DNA of 64,000 nt from JAKOWB01 sp038363005 (GCA_038363005.1 JBBQBI010000002.1:1-64000), one strand, 5' to 3'; positions 28,409-37,863 are shown, counted from the first letter of the stretch. The notes: generated from the letters alone by a model not told the origin. Program-made: numbers and translations.

Positions 28409-28699
28409 ATGCGCTTCGCCGTGCTCTTCACCGACAATGCCGACCGCGCCGCCGAACGGCCGCGCCTGATGCCCGCTCACCTAGCCTTTCTGGAGGCCAA
28501 CCGCGACGCGGTGCTGGCCGCCGGCCCGCTGCTGGAGGGCGACGCCGGTGCCGGCGGCCTCTGGCTGGTCGAGGCGCCCGACGCCGCCGCCGTGCAAGCC
28601 CTGGTCGAGGCCGATCCCTTCTGGCCCAGCGGCCTGCGGCTGTCGGTGCGCGTCTTGGCTTGGCACCAGGTCTTCGCTGCGGGGCGACGGTTGATCTAG
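28409..28699 (+). CDS. YciI-like protein
   Basis: This 96-residue protein has the YciI ferredoxin-like fold: MRFAVLFTDNADRAAERPRLMPAHLAFLEANRDAVLAAGPLL is the usual first half with the conserved H in PAHLAF, and LWLVEAPDAAAVQALVEADPFW the second. YciI proteins may be small dehydratase- or dehalogenase-like enzymes, but no function is certain. The start has GAAAGGA upstream. Being divergent from the LysR gene, it is probably that regulator's target. A family B repeat lies downstream. Confidence 0.85.
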   Translation: MRFAVLFTDNADRAAERPRLMPAHLAFLEANRDAVLAAGPLLEGDAGAGGLWLVEAPDAAAVQALVEADPFWPSGLRLSVRVLAWHQVFAAGRRLI

Positions 28700-28719
28700 A
28701 GCGTTCCTGCCACTCTCCG

Positions 28720-28802
28720 TCACCCTCGGGCTTGTCCCGAGGGTCCATTCCCGCGGCGGCGTTCACGCGGACATGGATGCTCGGGACAAGCCCGAGCATG
28801 AC
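28720..28802. repeat. Palindromic dispersed repeat, family B, copy 1
   Basis: This element is two hairpins in inverse order. The first is CCCTCGGG-CTTGT-CCCGAGGG (28723-28743), the second ATGCTCGGG-ACAAG-CCCGAGCAT (28777-28799). GTCA precedes the first and TGAC follows the second. The same layout recurs at 42354-42437 and, with a different stem, at 41817-41923. Confidence 0.88.
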
Positions 28803-28861
28803 GGCGAAGAAGGGGCGCCGCCGCGCCTTTCGCCGCCGCCGCTGCCGCGCTATCCAGGCGC

Positions 28862-29329
28862 ATGCTCGCGACCCCGACGATTCGCCCTGCCTCCGCCGCC
28901 GACGCGTTCGCCGTGGCGCTGCTGGTCCGGCGCCTGTTGGAAATCGTGCTGCCGCCGGAGCGCCTGACGCCGCTGGCGACCCTGGAGCAGACAGCCGCGC
29001 GGCTGTTGGCCGAGGGCGCCATCGTCGCCTATCTGGCGGAGGCCGGCGGCGCCCCCGTAGGACTGGTCACCTTGACCGAGTTCCATGCCATTTTCGCCCG
29101 CGGCGTCATGGGCGAAATCTGTGAGATCTACGTCGAGCCGACGTGGCGTTCGTCCGGACTGGGCGAGCGCCTGGTCGCGACGGCACGCGACCATGGCCAG
29201 GCGCGGGGCTGGAGCCGTATCGAGCTGACCGCGCCGATGGCCGGCTCGGCGGGAGCGGAGCGGGCCTGGGCCTTCTACCGCCGCCTGGGCTTCGCCGATA
29301 TCGGCCCGCGGCTGATGCTGCCGCTCTGA
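28862..29329 (+). CDS. GNAT family N-acetyltransferase
   Basis: This 155-residue acetyltransferase shows the acetyl-CoA-binding motif A in EICEIYVEPTWRSSGLGERLVATARDHGQARGWSRIEL (with SSGLG in place of the usual RGxG/A) and motif B in AWAFYRRLGFADIGPRLML. The acceptor is not identifiable. Its 3' end overlaps that of the convergent mutY gene by 55 bp, so one of the two tails is dispensable. It is flanked upstream by the family B palindromic element. Confidence 0.85.
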   Translation: MLATPTIRPASAADAFAVALLVRRLLEIVLPPERLTPLATLEQTAARLLAEGAIVAYLAEAGGAPVGLVTLTEFHAIFARGVMGEICEIYVEPTWRSSGLGERLVATARDHGQARGWSRIELTAPMAGSAGAERAWAFYRRLGFADIGPRLMLPL

Positions 29330-30387
29330 GCTGCCTCGACCAGGCTGCGTTTCAGCAGCTTGCGCATCAGGCTGGGCAGCGCCTCGTCGGCCAGGTCGGC
29401 CGGGGCCACCCAGCGCGCCTCACCCGTCAGGTCATGCGCGGTCACCGGCCGCTCGGCGACGAAGAGCGCAAGCTCCAGGTGGAAATGGGTGAAGGTGTGC
29501 CCCACGGTACCGGGCAGCCGGCGCCAGCTGGCGCGTGCCGGCGCCAGGCCCAACCACTCGATCTCGTCGCGCGGGCTGGGCAGCCAGGGCGTGCCCGGCA
29601 GCTCCATCATGCCGCCCAGCAAGCCCTTGGGCGGGCGGCGGGTCAGCAGCACCGCGCCGTCGGCGCGCCACAGGTGAAAGGCGGCGCCGTGCCGGGTCGG
29701 CCGCTCGGCCTTGGGCAGGCGGGCCGGCAGCGCCTCGGCCAGGCCCATGGCCTGCGCCTGGCAATAGGTCTTCAGCGGACAAAGCAGGCAGCGCGGCTTG
29801 GCCGGGCTGCAGACCGTGGCGCCCAGGTCCATCACCGCCTGGGCAAAGTCGCCGGCGCGGCGGTCGGGGACCAGCGCGGCGGCCAGCGTGCGCAGCTCCG
29901 GCTTGGCATCGGGCAGCGGCGCGGTGACGGCATAGAGCCGCGCCACCACGCGCTCCCAGTTGCCGTCCACTGGTGCCGCCGGCTGGTCGAAGGCGATGGC
30001 GGCGATGGCGGCGGCGGTGTAGTCGCCGATGCCGGGCAGCGCCTTCAGCGCCTCCAGGTCGCGCGGGAAGCGCCCGCCGTGCGCGGCCACCAGGACCTGG
30101 GCGCAGGCATGCAGGTTGCGCGCCCGTGCGTAGTAGCCCAGGCCGGCCCACAGCGGCAGCACCGCCTCCAGCGGCGCGTCGGCCAAGGCCTCGACAGTGG
30201 GAAAGCGCCGCAGGAAGCGCTCGTAATAGGGTACCACCGCCGCCACCGTGGTCTGTTGCAGCATGATCTCGCTGATCCAGACGCGGTAGGGGTCGGCAGT
30301 CTCGCCCGGCGCGGCGCGCCAGGGCAGCACCCGGCGCTCGCGGTCGTACCAGGCCAGCAGGTCACGTTGCAGGGTGGTCAGTGGCAT
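29275..30387 (-). CDS. mutY: A/G-specific adenine glycosylase MutY
   Basis: This DNA repair enzyme removes adenine mispaired with 8-oxoguanine. The 370-residue protein has the catalytic glutamate E40 (WISEIMLQQTTV), the helix-hairpin-helix ALPGIGDYTAAAI, D141 (VDGNWERV), and the iron-sulfur cysteines C193, C200, C203 and C209 (C-x6-C-x2-C-x5-C). A C-terminal Nudix-like domain recognises 8-oxoG. The start MPLTTLQRDLL is chosen at the conserved start; the frame is open to 30459. mutY and dciA are divergent, and the mutY-dciA-dsbA-smc order is common in alphaproteobacteria. Confidence 0.96.
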   Translation of the reverse strand: MPLTTLQRDLLAWYDRERRVLPWRAAPGETADPYRVWISEIMLQQTTVAAVVPYYERFLRRFPTVEALADAPLEAVLPLWAGLGYYARARNLHACAQVLVAAHGGRFPRDLEALKALPGIGDYTAAAIAAIAFDQPAAPVDGNWERVVARLYAVTAPLPDAKPELRTLAAALVPDRRAGDFAQAVMDLGATVCSPAKPRCLLCPLKTYCQAQAMGLAEALPARLPKAERPTRHGAAFHLWRADGAVLLTRRPPKGLLGGMMELPGTPWLPSPRDEIEWLGLAPARASWRRLPGTVGHTFTHFHLELALFVAERPVTAHDLTGEARWVAPADLADEALPSLMRKLLKRSLVEAAQSGSISRGPISAKPRRR

Positions 30388-30467
30388 GGCGGGAGACTTG
30401 GCACGACCGGCGGCGCATGTCCAAGGCCGGCTGTTGCCAGCCACCCGGCGCGGTGACACAAGGACAC

Positions 30468-31013
30468 ATGGCCCAGGACGAGTCGCATCCGGCCAAGTCC
30501 GAGACCCGCCGCGGCGGCCTGCGCCCGCTGGGCGAGACCCTGGGGCGCGTGGTCAAGCCGCTGGTCAAGGACCGGCCGCTGGCCGAGGTGCAGCTGCTGC
30601 TCGACTGGCCCAGCATCGTCGGGCCCGAGCTGGCCGCCCTGGCCCGCCCCATAAAGGTGCGCTTCGACCGGCCGACCGAGCACCTGGGCGGCGTGCTGGA
30701 GCTGGCCTGCGACGGCGGCGCAGCGCTGGAACTGCAGCACCGCGTGCCGCAAGTCCTGGAGCGGGTCAACGCCTGGCTCGGCTACCCCGCCATCGCCCGC
30801 CTGCGGCTGAAGCAGATCGAGCGGCCCAAGCCTGCTCCCCTAGGGCCTGCCCCACGTCGGCCGGTCGCTGCCCCGGCGCGCCCGGCGAAGGCCACGGCGC
30901 TGCCGCCGGCGCCACCACTGGCCAGCACCGGCGATGCCGACCTGGACACCGCGCTGGGCCGGCTGCAGGAAGCGGTGCGGCAGCGGCAGCACAGGCGCGC
31001 GCATGGCCGCTGA
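30468..31013 (+). CDS. DUF721/DciA-like protein
   Basis: This 181-residue protein contains the DUF721 domain (GETLGRVVKPLVKDRPLAEVQLLLDWPSIVGPELAALARPIKVRF, then a KH-like LELACDGGAALELQHRVPQVLERVNAWLG), which is related to DciA, the helicase-loading factor of many bacteria. The C-terminus is long, Pro/Ala/Arg-rich and probably disordered (residues ~125-181). The start is the ATG with AAGGA four bases upstream. In Caulobacterales and relatives the gene sits, as here, before a dsbA-type gene and smc. A helicase-loading role is inferred from the family. Confidence 0.85.
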   Translation: MAQDESHPAKSETRRGGLRPLGETLGRVVKPLVKDRPLAEVQLLLDWPSIVGPELAALARPIKVRFDRPTEHLGGVLELACDGGAALELQHRVPQVLERVNAWLGYPAIARLRLKQIERPKPAPLGPAPRRPVAAPARPAKATALPPAPPLASTGDADLDTALGRLQEAVRQRQHRRAHGR

Positions 31014-31286
31014 GCGCCCGCCACTGCGACCTTCTGCCCCGCCGGCGTGGCGGGCGTCAAACCCTGGCGGAACCGGTGTTCGGGCCGCATTGACGGCAAA
31101 ACTGGCGTAAAAGTGAAGGCTTGGGGTTGCGTTGCGTCCAACGGCGGACAAGATGCGCGCGTAACACGTAGTGATGCCTGGGTGCCGGACGGCCCCCGCC
31201 CGGCCACTCTCGCCCTGTGGACAACTCGGCGCTTGAGGAGTCGAAAAGTGCCGTCCTAGGATGCACAACATCTAGTGGGTAGGACG

Positions 31287-31925
31287 ATGAACAGACGGCA
31301 GATCCTGTTAGGCGGGCTCGGTATTGGTGTCGCGGCGGCTGTTCTGCCGATGGCGTCCAGGCTGGCGCGCGCGGATGACCCGCTGGCCGGGCTCGATCCC
31401 GCCACCGGACTTTTCCTCGATGACCGCACGCTGGGCGACCCGGCGGCCAAGGCGTTGCTGATCGAATATGCCTCGCTATCGTGCCCGCACTGCGCGCGCT
31501 TCAACGAGGCCATCATTCCCAGCCTGAAGACCGACTGGATCGACCAGGGCAAGCTGCTCTACGTCTATCGCCACTTCCCGCTGAACGAACCGGCGCTGCG
31601 GGCGGCGATGGCGGCGGAATGCCTGCAGGGCGAGGCCTTCTTCGGCTTCATCGACCTGGTGTTCAAGACCCAGGGCGAATGGCTGACGGCCGAGGACACC
31701 ACGGGCGCGCTGTTCAAGGTGGCGCAGCTCGCCGGCTTCGACCAGGCGCGCTTCGACCAGTGCGTCAGCGACGAGGCGGTGCTGAACAAGATTCTCGACC
31801 GCGTCGACTATGCGACGACGACTTATGACGTCAAGGGCACGCCGACCGTGATCCTGAACGGCCAGAAGATCCAGCCCAAGACCTACGAGGACCTCTCCAA
31901 GGCGATCGAGATCCTGCAGGGCTGA
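31287..31925 (+). CDS. DsbA-family thiol:disulfide oxidoreductase with Tat-like signal
   Basis: This 212-residue exported thioredoxin-fold protein has CPHC at residues 66-69 (ASLSCPHCARFNEA) and the cis-proline segment DVKGTPTVILNG near the C-terminus, typical of DsbA/DsbG-like oxidases or isomerases. The N-terminus MNRRQILLGGLGIGVAAAVLPMASRLARA carries an Arg-Arg pair before a hydrophobic stretch, consistent with twin-arginine export. The start is the ATG with GGTAGGA just upstream; a GTG 12 bases earlier is less likely. It precedes smc, separated by a strong terminator. Confidence 0.9.
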   Translation: MNRRQILLGGLGIGVAAAVLPMASRLARADDPLAGLDPATGLFLDDRTLGDPAAKALLIEYASLSCPHCARFNEAIIPSLKTDWIDQGKLLYVYRHFPLNEPALRAAMAAECLQGEAFFGFIDLVFKTQGEWLTAEDTTGALFKVAQLAGFDQARFDQCVSDEAVLNKILDRVDYATTTYDVKGTPTVILNGQKIQPKTYEDLSKAIEILQG

Positions 31926-31935
31926 CGAGCGACCG

Positions 31936-31974
31936 CCCCGCGGCCGGACCGGAGCGCCGGCCGCGGGGTGTTTT
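31936..31974 (+). terminator. Rho-independent terminator after dsbA-type gene
   Basis: A perfect 12-bp stem, CCCCGCGGCCGG (31936-31947) with CCGGCCGCGGGG (31957-31968) and a 9-base loop, is followed by TGTTTT. It suggests smc needs its own promoter, although smc begins only 21 bp later. Confidence 0.8.
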
Positions 31975-31994
31975 CCTTAAGGGGGTGATAGCGC

Positions 31995-34900
31995 GTGGTG
32001 CAGTTTTCCAAGCTCCGCTTGACCGGTTTCAAATCCTTCGTCGATCCGACGGAGCTGGTGATCTCCAACGGCACCACCGGCATTGTCGGCCCGAACGGCT
32101 GCGGCAAGTCCAACCTGGTCGAGGCGCTGCGCTGGGTGATGGGCGAGACCTCGGCCAAGCGCATGCGTGGCGGCGAGATGGATGACGTGATCTTCGCCGG
32201 CACGCAGTCGCGCCCGGCACGCAACGTCGCCGAGGTCGGGCTGGTGCTGGACAACAGCGACCGCCGCGCCGCGCCGCAGTTCAATGACGAAGCCGAGCTG
32301 GAGGTCACCCGCCGCATCGAGCGCGGCCACGGCTCGGGCTACGAAATCAACGGCCGCGACGTGCGAGCGCGCGACGTGCAGCTGCTGTTCGCCGACGCGG
32401 CCTCGGGCGCGCACTCCACCGCGCTGGTCAGCCAGGGGCGCATCGGCGCCATCATCAACGCCAAGCCGACCGACCGCCGCTCGCTGCTGGAGGAGGCCGC
32501 CGGCATCACCGGCCTGCACAGCCGCCGGCACGAGGCGGAGCTGCGGCTGAAGGCGGCCGAAACCAACCTGGCGCGGCTGGACGACGTCATCAAGACGTTG
32601 GAGAACCAGCTCGGCACCCTGAAGAAGCAGGCCCGCCAGGCGACCCGCTATCGCAATGTCGCCGAGCAGATGCGCCGCCAGGAGGCGCTGCTGCTGCATC
32701 TGGAGGCCGAGGCGACCAAGCTGGCGCTGACCCAGGCCGAGGCGGCGCTGGAAGCCGCCGGCCAACTGGTGGCGGAATCGACCGAGGCGGTGGCCGCGGC
32801 GACCACCCACGAGGCCGGATCGGCCGAGGCGCTGCCGCCGCTGCGCCAGGCCGAGGCCGAGGCGGCGGCACGGCTGCAGCGCCTGACCCTGGACCGCGAG
32901 GCGCTGGCGCGCGAGCTGGCGCAGGTGGAGGCGCAGACGCGCGCCGCCGAGCAGCGCCGCCAGCAGATGCATCAGGATCGCGGCCGCGCCCAGGCGCAGG
33001 CCGACGACGCCAAGGAGGCCGATGCCGGTCTGGCGCGCGAGGCCGAAGCGATCGATGCCTTTCGCCCGGAGGCCGATGCGGCACGCCAGGCGGCCGAGGT
33101 CGAGCTGGCCACCGCCGGCGAGCGCGTGACGCGCGAGGAGCAGGCGCTGGAGGCACTGACCCGCCAGCTCGCCGCCGACGAGGCGCGCGCCCAGGGACTG
33201 CGCCGCCGCGCCGAGGACATCGCCCAACGCCTGCAGCGCCACCAGCGCCAGCGCCAGGAGACCGAAGGCGAGCACGGCCGCCTGACCGCCGAGCGCGACC
33301 AGGGCGGCGCCCTGGCCGCCGCCGAGACCGAGCTGCACGACGCCAACTCCGCCCTGGCCACGGCGCGCGAGACGGCGGAAACCGCGGCGCAGACCCTGGC
33401 GCAGAGCCGCCAGGGCGAGGAGCAGTCGCGCCACGCCCTGGCCGAGGTGGAGCGCAGCTACAACCGCCTGACGGCGGAGATCGCCGCCCTGGCCTCGGTG
33501 GTGGAACCCAAGGAGCAGGCGCTCTGGCCGGCGGCGGTCGATGCCGTGACGGTGGAGCCCGGCTTCGAGGCCGCACTAGGCGCGGCGCTGGGCGACGACC
33601 TCGACGCGCCGCTGGACGACACCGCGCCGGCACACTGGGCCGAGCTGCCGCCGCTGGACCCGGTGCCGCACCTGCCCGACGGCGTCGCCAGCCTGGCGCT
33701 CTATGTGCGCGGCCCGGCACCCCTGAACCGCCGCCTGTCGCAGATTGGCCTGGTGCCGGATGTCGAGGCCGGCCGTCGCCTGCAGCCGCTGCTGGTCCCC
33801 GGCCAGCGCCTGGTCAGCAAGGCCGGCGACTTCTGGCGCTGGGACGGCTTCACCGCCAAGGCCGACGCACCGACCCTGGCGGCGCAGCGCCTGCAGCAGA
33901 AGAACCGCCTGGCCGAGCTGCGCCAGCAGCAGCAGCTGGAGACGCCGGACCTCGACGCCCGGCGCGCGCGGCACCTGGAATCGCGTACCGCGCTGAACGA
34001 GACCATCGAGGCCGAGCGCCTGGCCCGCCAGGCGGTCAATGCCGCCTTCCAGCGCGCCAACCAGGCGAACGAGCGCCAGGCCGCGCTGGCCCGCAAGGCC
34101 GCCGCGCTGGAAAGCCGCCTGGGTGCGCTGGGCGAGGCGCTGCAGCGCTTGGCCGCCGAGGGCCAGGACCTGGAGGGCCAGCAGAACGGCGTGGCCGGCG
34201 AGCTGGCTGGCCTGCCCGACCTGGCGGCGCTGCGCGCCCAGGTGACCGAGGCACGCGCCAGCCTGGCCGAGAGTCGTGGCCTGATGACCGGCTGCCGCTC
34301 CACGCTGGAGCGCCTGCTGCGCGAGGCCGAGGTCGCCAAGGCACGCCTCGCCGCCATCGGGCAGGAGCGCGCCTCCTGGCGCCGCCGGCTGGAGGAGGCC
34401 GAGCGCTTCCTCAGCGAGCTGGCGGAACGCGAGAGCAAGCTGACCGCCGAGCTGGAGCTGCTGCAGGCGCAGCCCGCCGCCATCGCCGAGAAGCAGGGCA
34501 CCTTGGCCGGCCTGATCGAGACCGCCAGCCAGGCACGGCGCGATGCCGCCGACGCCCTGGCCAGCGCCGAGACGCAGCAGCTTGAGGCGCAGCGCGCGCT
34601 GAAGGCGGCCGAGCAGCGCCTGGCCGAGGCGCGCGAGAGCCGGGTGCGCGCCGAGGGCCATGGCGAGCAGACCAGGATCGCGCTGGAAACTCTGATCGCC
34701 CGCGTCGCCGAACGCATCGGCTGCGGCCTCGACGGCCTGCTGGCGGCCGCCGAGATCGATCCCGGCGCCGAGATGCCGGGCCGCGAGGAGCTGGCCAACA
34801 AGCTGGCGCGCCTGACCCGCGAGCGCGAGACCATCGGCCCGGTCAACCTGCGCGCCGAGCACGAGGCGCAGGAGCTGGAGACGCAGATCCAGGGCATGCA

Positions 34901-35459
34901 GAACGAGCGCAGCGACCTGGTCGCCGCCATCGCCCGCCTGCGCCAGGGTATCGCCAGCCTGAACCGCGAGGGGCGCGAGCGCCTGCTGGCCGCCTTCGAG
35001 ACGGTGAACCGCCACTTCAGCGAGCTCTTCATAAGGCTGTTCGGCGGCGGCCGCGCCCACCTGGCGCTGACCGAGGCCGAGGACCCGCTGGAAGCCGGCC
35101 TGGAGATCATGGCCAGCCCGCCGGGCAAGCGCCTGTCGGTGCTGTCGCTGCTGTCCGGTGGCGAGCAGGCGCTGACCGCTCTGGCGCTGCTGTTCGGCGT
35201 GTTCCTGACCAATCCGGCGCCGATCTGCGTGCTGGACGAGGTCGACGCGCCGCTGGACGACGCCAACGTCGACCGCTTCTGCTCGCTGGTCGAGGAGCTG
35301 GCCGGCGAGACCGGCACCCGCTTCCTGATCATCACCCACCACCGCCTGACCATGGCCCGGATGAACCGCCTCTACGGCGTCACCATGTCCGAGCGTGGCA
35401 TCTCGCAGCTCGTCTCGGTCGACCTGCAGGCGGCGGCGGCACTGCGCGAAAGCGCCTGA
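31995..35459 (+). CDS. smc: Chromosome segregation protein SMC
   Basis: SMC is the ATPase of the condensin-like complex that organises and segregates the chromosome. The 1154-residue protein has Walker A GPNGCGKS at 32-39, two long Ala/Glu/Arg-rich coiled-coil arms, a central hinge around residues 480-640 (from KEQALWPAAVDAV to FWRWDGF), and in the C-terminal head the signature LSGGEQALTALALLFG and Walker B PAPICVLDEVDAPLDDANV. The start is GTG (MVQFSKLRLTGFKSF); a second GTG follows at once. A GGGGG stretch may serve as the ribosome site. scpA/scpB are not in the window. Confidence 0.97.
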   Translation: MVQFSKLRLTGFKSFVDPTELVISNGTTGIVGPNGCGKSNLVEALRWVMGETSAKRMRGGEMDDVIFAGTQSRPARNVAEVGLVLDNSDRRAAPQFNDEAELEVTRRIERGHGSGYEINGRDVRARDVQLLFADAASGAHSTALVSQGRIGAIINAKPTDRRSLLEEAAGITGLHSRRHEAELRLKAAETNLARLDDVIKTLENQLGTLKKQARQATRYRNVAEQMRRQEALLLHLEAEATKLALTQAEAALEAAGQLVAESTEAVAAATTHEAGSAEALPPLRQAEAEAAARLQRLTLDREALARELAQVEAQTRAAEQRRQQMHQDRGRAQAQADDAKEADAGLAREAEAIDAFRPEADAARQAAEVELATAGERVTREEQALEALTRQLAADEARAQGLRRRAEDIAQRLQRHQRQRQETEGEHGRLTAERDQGGALAAAETELHDANSALATARETAETAAQTLAQSRQGEEQSRHALAEVERSYNRLTAEIAALASVVEPKEQALWPAAVDAVTVEPGFEAALGAALGDDLDAPLDDTAPAHWAELPPLDPVPHLPDGVASLALYVRGPAPLNRRLSQIGLVPDVEAGRRLQPLLVPGQRLVSKAGDFWRWDGFTAKADAPTLAAQRLQQKNRLAELRQQQQLETPDLDARRARHLESRTALNETIEAERLARQAVNAAFQRANQANERQAALARKAAALESRLGALGEALQRLAAEGQDLEGQQNGVAGELAGLPDLAALRAQVTEARASLAESRGLMTGCRSTLERLLREAEVAKARLAAIGQERASWRRRLEEAERFLSELAERESKLTAELELLQAQPAAIAEKQGTLAGLIETASQARRDAADALASAETQQLEAQRALKAAEQRLAEARESRVRAEGHGEQTRIALETLIARVAERIGCGLDGLLAAAEIDPGAEMPGREELANKLARLTRERETIGPVNLRAEHEAQELETQIQGMQNERSDLVAAIARLRQGIASLNREGRERLLAAFETVNRHFSELFIRLFGGGRAHLALTEAEDPLEAGLEIMASPPGKRLSVLSLLSGGEQALTALALLFGVFLTNPAPICVLDEVDAPLDDANVDRFCSLVEELAGETGTRFLIITHHRLTMARMNRLYGVTMSERGISQLVSVDLQAAAALRESA

Positions 35460-35560
35460 TCGTCTCCTGAAGAGGTCGCCTTGGCGGGGCATCGCGAAGG
35501 GTGGGCCAGCGGCACGCTATCGCTATACTCTGGTAGCGCGACTGGGCAGGAGGGCATGCC

Positions 35561-36475
35561 ATGAGCGACGACTATCCCCGCGACCTGCGCGGCTACGGCC
35601 GCACGCCTCCTGATCCGCGCTGGCCCGGCGGCGCGAAGCTGGCCGTCCAGGTGGTGCTGAACTACGAGGAGGGCGGCGAGAACTCCATCCTGCACGGCGA
35701 CGAAGGCAGCGAGGCCTTCCTGTCGGAGACCGTGGGCGCGGTGCCCTGGATCGGCATGCGCAACCCGAACATGGAATCGATGTACGAATATGGGCCGCGC
35801 GCCGGCTTCTGGCGTATCTGGCGGCTCTTCACCCAGCGCCGCTTGCCGCTGACGGTGTTCGGCGTGGCCACGGCGCTGCAGCGCGGGCCGGAGCAGGTGG
35901 CGGCGATGCTGGCCAGCGGCTGGGAAATCGCCAGCCACGGCCTGAAGTGGATCGACTACAAGGACATGGATCCGGCCGAGGAGCGGGCACAGATCGCCGA
36001 GGCGATCCGCATCCACACCTCGGTCACCGGCAGTCGCCCGGTCGGCTGGTACACCGGCCGCGTGTCGCCGCAGACGCTGGACCTGGTGATGCAGGCCGGC
36101 GGCTTCCTCTACAGCGCCGATTCCTACGCCGACGAGCTGCCCTACTGGGTGGCGAACCCAGCTGGCGGGCAGCACTTGATCGTGCCCTACACGCTGGACT
36201 GCAACGACTTCCGCTTTGCCATGCCGCAGGGTTTCAACAGCGGCGAGCAGTTCTTTACCTACCTCAAGGACTCCTTCGATCAGCTCTACGAGGAGGGCAT
36301 GGCCGGACAGCCGAAGCTGCTGTCGATCGGCCTGCACTGCCGCCTGGCGGGGCGGCCCGGACGGGCCCGGGCGCTGGCGCGCTTCCTCGACTACGCGCAG
36401 GGCCGCGGCGGCGTCTGGTGGGCGACCCGCGCGGCGGTTGCCCAGCATTGGCACCAGGAGCACCCGCCGCACTGA
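35561..36475 (+). CDS. PuuE-like polysaccharide-deacetylase-fold allantoinase
   Basis: This 304-residue protein belongs to the PuuE group of the NodB/polysaccharide deacetylase fold, in which the enzyme hydrolyses allantoin. The opening MSDDYPRDLRGYGRTPPDPRWPGGAKLAVQVVLNYEEGGENSILHGD and SEAFLSETVGA are highly typical of this group, as are EYGPRAGFWRIWRLF and DSYADELPYW. The usual NodB catalytic Asp pair is not retained as in chitin deacetylases, again as in PuuE. Puu neighbours (uricase, transthyretin-like protein) are absent in the window, so the ureide role is inferred from similarity only. It lies after smc. Confidence 0.85.
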   Translation: MSDDYPRDLRGYGRTPPDPRWPGGAKLAVQVVLNYEEGGENSILHGDEGSEAFLSETVGAVPWIGMRNPNMESMYEYGPRAGFWRIWRLFTQRRLPLTVFGVATALQRGPEQVAAMLASGWEIASHGLKWIDYKDMDPAEERAQIAEAIRIHTSVTGSRPVGWYTGRVSPQTLDLVMQAGGFLYSADSYADELPYWVANPAGGQHLIVPYTLDCNDFRFAMPQGFNSGEQFFTYLKDSFDQLYEEGMAGQPKLLSIGLHCRLAGRPGRARALARFLDYAQGRGGVWWATRAAVAQHWHQEHPPH

Positions 36476-36560
36476 TCGGGGCCGGCGCTCGACTCCGCCG
36501 TCCGGCGCCGTCGCGCCAATCCGCCGCAAGGCAGGCGGCGGGCGGCCTGTGCGGCCTTGC

Positions 36561-36589
36561 TTGACAGGGTGAGGGGGCGTTCATATGGT
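36561..36589 (+). promoter_or_regulatory. Candidate sigma70-type promoter of the atp operon
   Basis: A perfect -35 box TTGACA (36561-36566) is followed, after a 17-base spacer, by TATGGT (36584-36589), a four-of-six match to the -10 box. It lies about 80 bp before the atpI start in the 193-bp gap after the puuE-like gene. Sequence resemblance only. Confidence 0.45.
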
Positions 36590-36668
36590 GCCGCCGCCTT
36601 TCGGGGTGGCGGTGACGCCGGGCCGAGGGGGTCTGCGTGGCTTGGCCGAACAATGTAAGGCTGTGGTC

Positions 36669-37013
36669 ATGGACGATCCCGAACAGCTCGCGTCGCTGGG
36701 TGAACTGAACGAACGCCTGGCAGTGGCGCGCAAGCGGCGCGACGCCGGCCGGGCACCCAAGGGCGGGGTGCTGTCGAGTCAGGGTGCCAGCGCCGGTTTC
36801 CGCATCGCCGTCGAGATACTGGCGGCGCTGGTGGTCGGGACCTTGTTTGGTTTCTTTCTCGATCGCTGGCTCGGCACCAAGCCGTGGCTGATGATCGTGC
36901 TGTTTTTCGTCGGTTCGGGGGCAGCCCTGCGCAACGTGATCCGTACGGCCAACCAGCTGGAGGCCGAACGCAAGCGGATACGGGACGCGGGCAAGACCGG
37001 ACCGAAGGGCTGA
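36669..37013 (+). CDS. atpI: F0F1 ATP synthase assembly protein I
   Basis: This 114-residue membrane protein is the assembly factor AtpI. After a charged N-terminal region it has two membrane segments (RIAVEILAALVVGTLFGFFLDRWLG and KPWLMIVLFFVGSGAALRNVIRTA). The start is the ATG of MDDPEQLASLGELNERL, one of several in-frame candidates. It leads the F0 operon, with atpB 25 bp later, and probably uses the upstream promoter. Confidence 0.9.
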   Translation: MDDPEQLASLGELNERLAVARKRRDAGRAPKGGVLSSQGASAGFRIAVEILAALVVGTLFGFFLDRWLGTKPWLMIVLFFVGSGAALRNVIRTANQLEAERKRIRDAGKTGPKG

Positions 37014-37038
37014 GAGCGGGGAAGAGGGAAGCGATACC

Positions 37039-37791
37039 TTGGCGACCGAGGCAGAGCACGCGGCAAGCCCGTTCCATCCGATGGAACAGTTCCAGATCCG
37101 GCCGCTCGCGCAGCTGGAAATTGGCGGCTATGACGTATCCTTCAGCAACTCCGCGCTGTGGATGCTGATTACCGCTGTGTTGGTCACCGCCTTCATGCTG
37201 CTGGCCACCTCCAAGCGCGCGCTGGTACCCGGCCGCTGGCAGTCGATGGCCGAGATCTTCTACGAGACCATCGCCAACATGGTGCGCGACAACGTCGGCC
37301 AGCAGGGCCGCCGGTTCTTCCCCTTCATCTTCACGCTCTTCATGTTCCTGCTGTTCGGCAATGTGCTGGGGCTGTTGCCGCACTCCTTCACCTTCGCCAG
37401 CCACATCATCGTCACCTTCACCATGGCGATCATCATCTTCGTCACCGTGACGGTGATCGGCTTTGCCATCCACGGGCTGCACTTCCTGCGGTTCTTCTTC
37501 CCGCACGGCGCGCCGGCGTGGACGGCGGTGATCCTGATCCCCATCGAGCTGATCAGCTATCTGTCGCGGCCGATCAGCCTGTCGGTGCGTCTCTTCGCCA
37601 ACATGACCGTCGGTCACGTGCTGCTGAAGATCATCGCCGGTTTCGTCATCCTGCTGGGCGTCGCGGGCATCTTCCCGCTGCTCTTCCTGGTCGGCATCAC
37701 CGCGCTGGAAGTGCTGGTCGCCGTCCTGCAGGCCTACGTCTTCACCATCCTCACCTGCATCTATCTGCACGACGCCATCCACATGCACTGA
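37039..37791 (+). CDS. atpB: ATP synthase F0 subunit a
   Basis: Subunit a forms the proton half-channels next to the c ring. The 250-residue protein has about six membrane helices, and the essential Arg lies in PISLSVRLFANMTVGHVL. PHSFTFASHIIVTFTMAIIIF and FIFTLFMFLLFGNVLGLLP are typical blocks. The start is TTG (MATEAEHAASPFHP), with GGGAAGAGGGAAG about seven bases upstream; an ATG at 37081 would delete the usual N-terminus. Part of the F0 operon. Confidence 0.96.
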   Translation: MATEAEHAASPFHPMEQFQIRPLAQLEIGGYDVSFSNSALWMLITAVLVTAFMLLATSKRALVPGRWQSMAEIFYETIANMVRDNVGQQGRRFFPFIFTLFMFLLFGNVLGLLPHSFTFASHIIVTFTMAIIIFVTVTVIGFAIHGLHFLRFFFPHGAPAWTAVILIPIELISYLSRPISLSVRLFANMTVGHVLLKIIAGFVILLGVAGIFPLLFLVGITALEVLVAVLQAYVFTILTCIYLHDAIHMH

Positions 37792-37863
37792 TGGCGCGCC
37801 GCTGACGCGGGGCAAGGGTTCGTCTTTCGGGTTATCATCGGGTTCTGGAAAGGGAGTTTCGAC

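Noticed and set aside
31216..31224. DnaA-box-like TGTGGACAA before the dsbA-smc genes
   Set aside because: One mismatch to the consensus, a single site without AT-rich unwinding region, and no dnaA or origin genes nearby.
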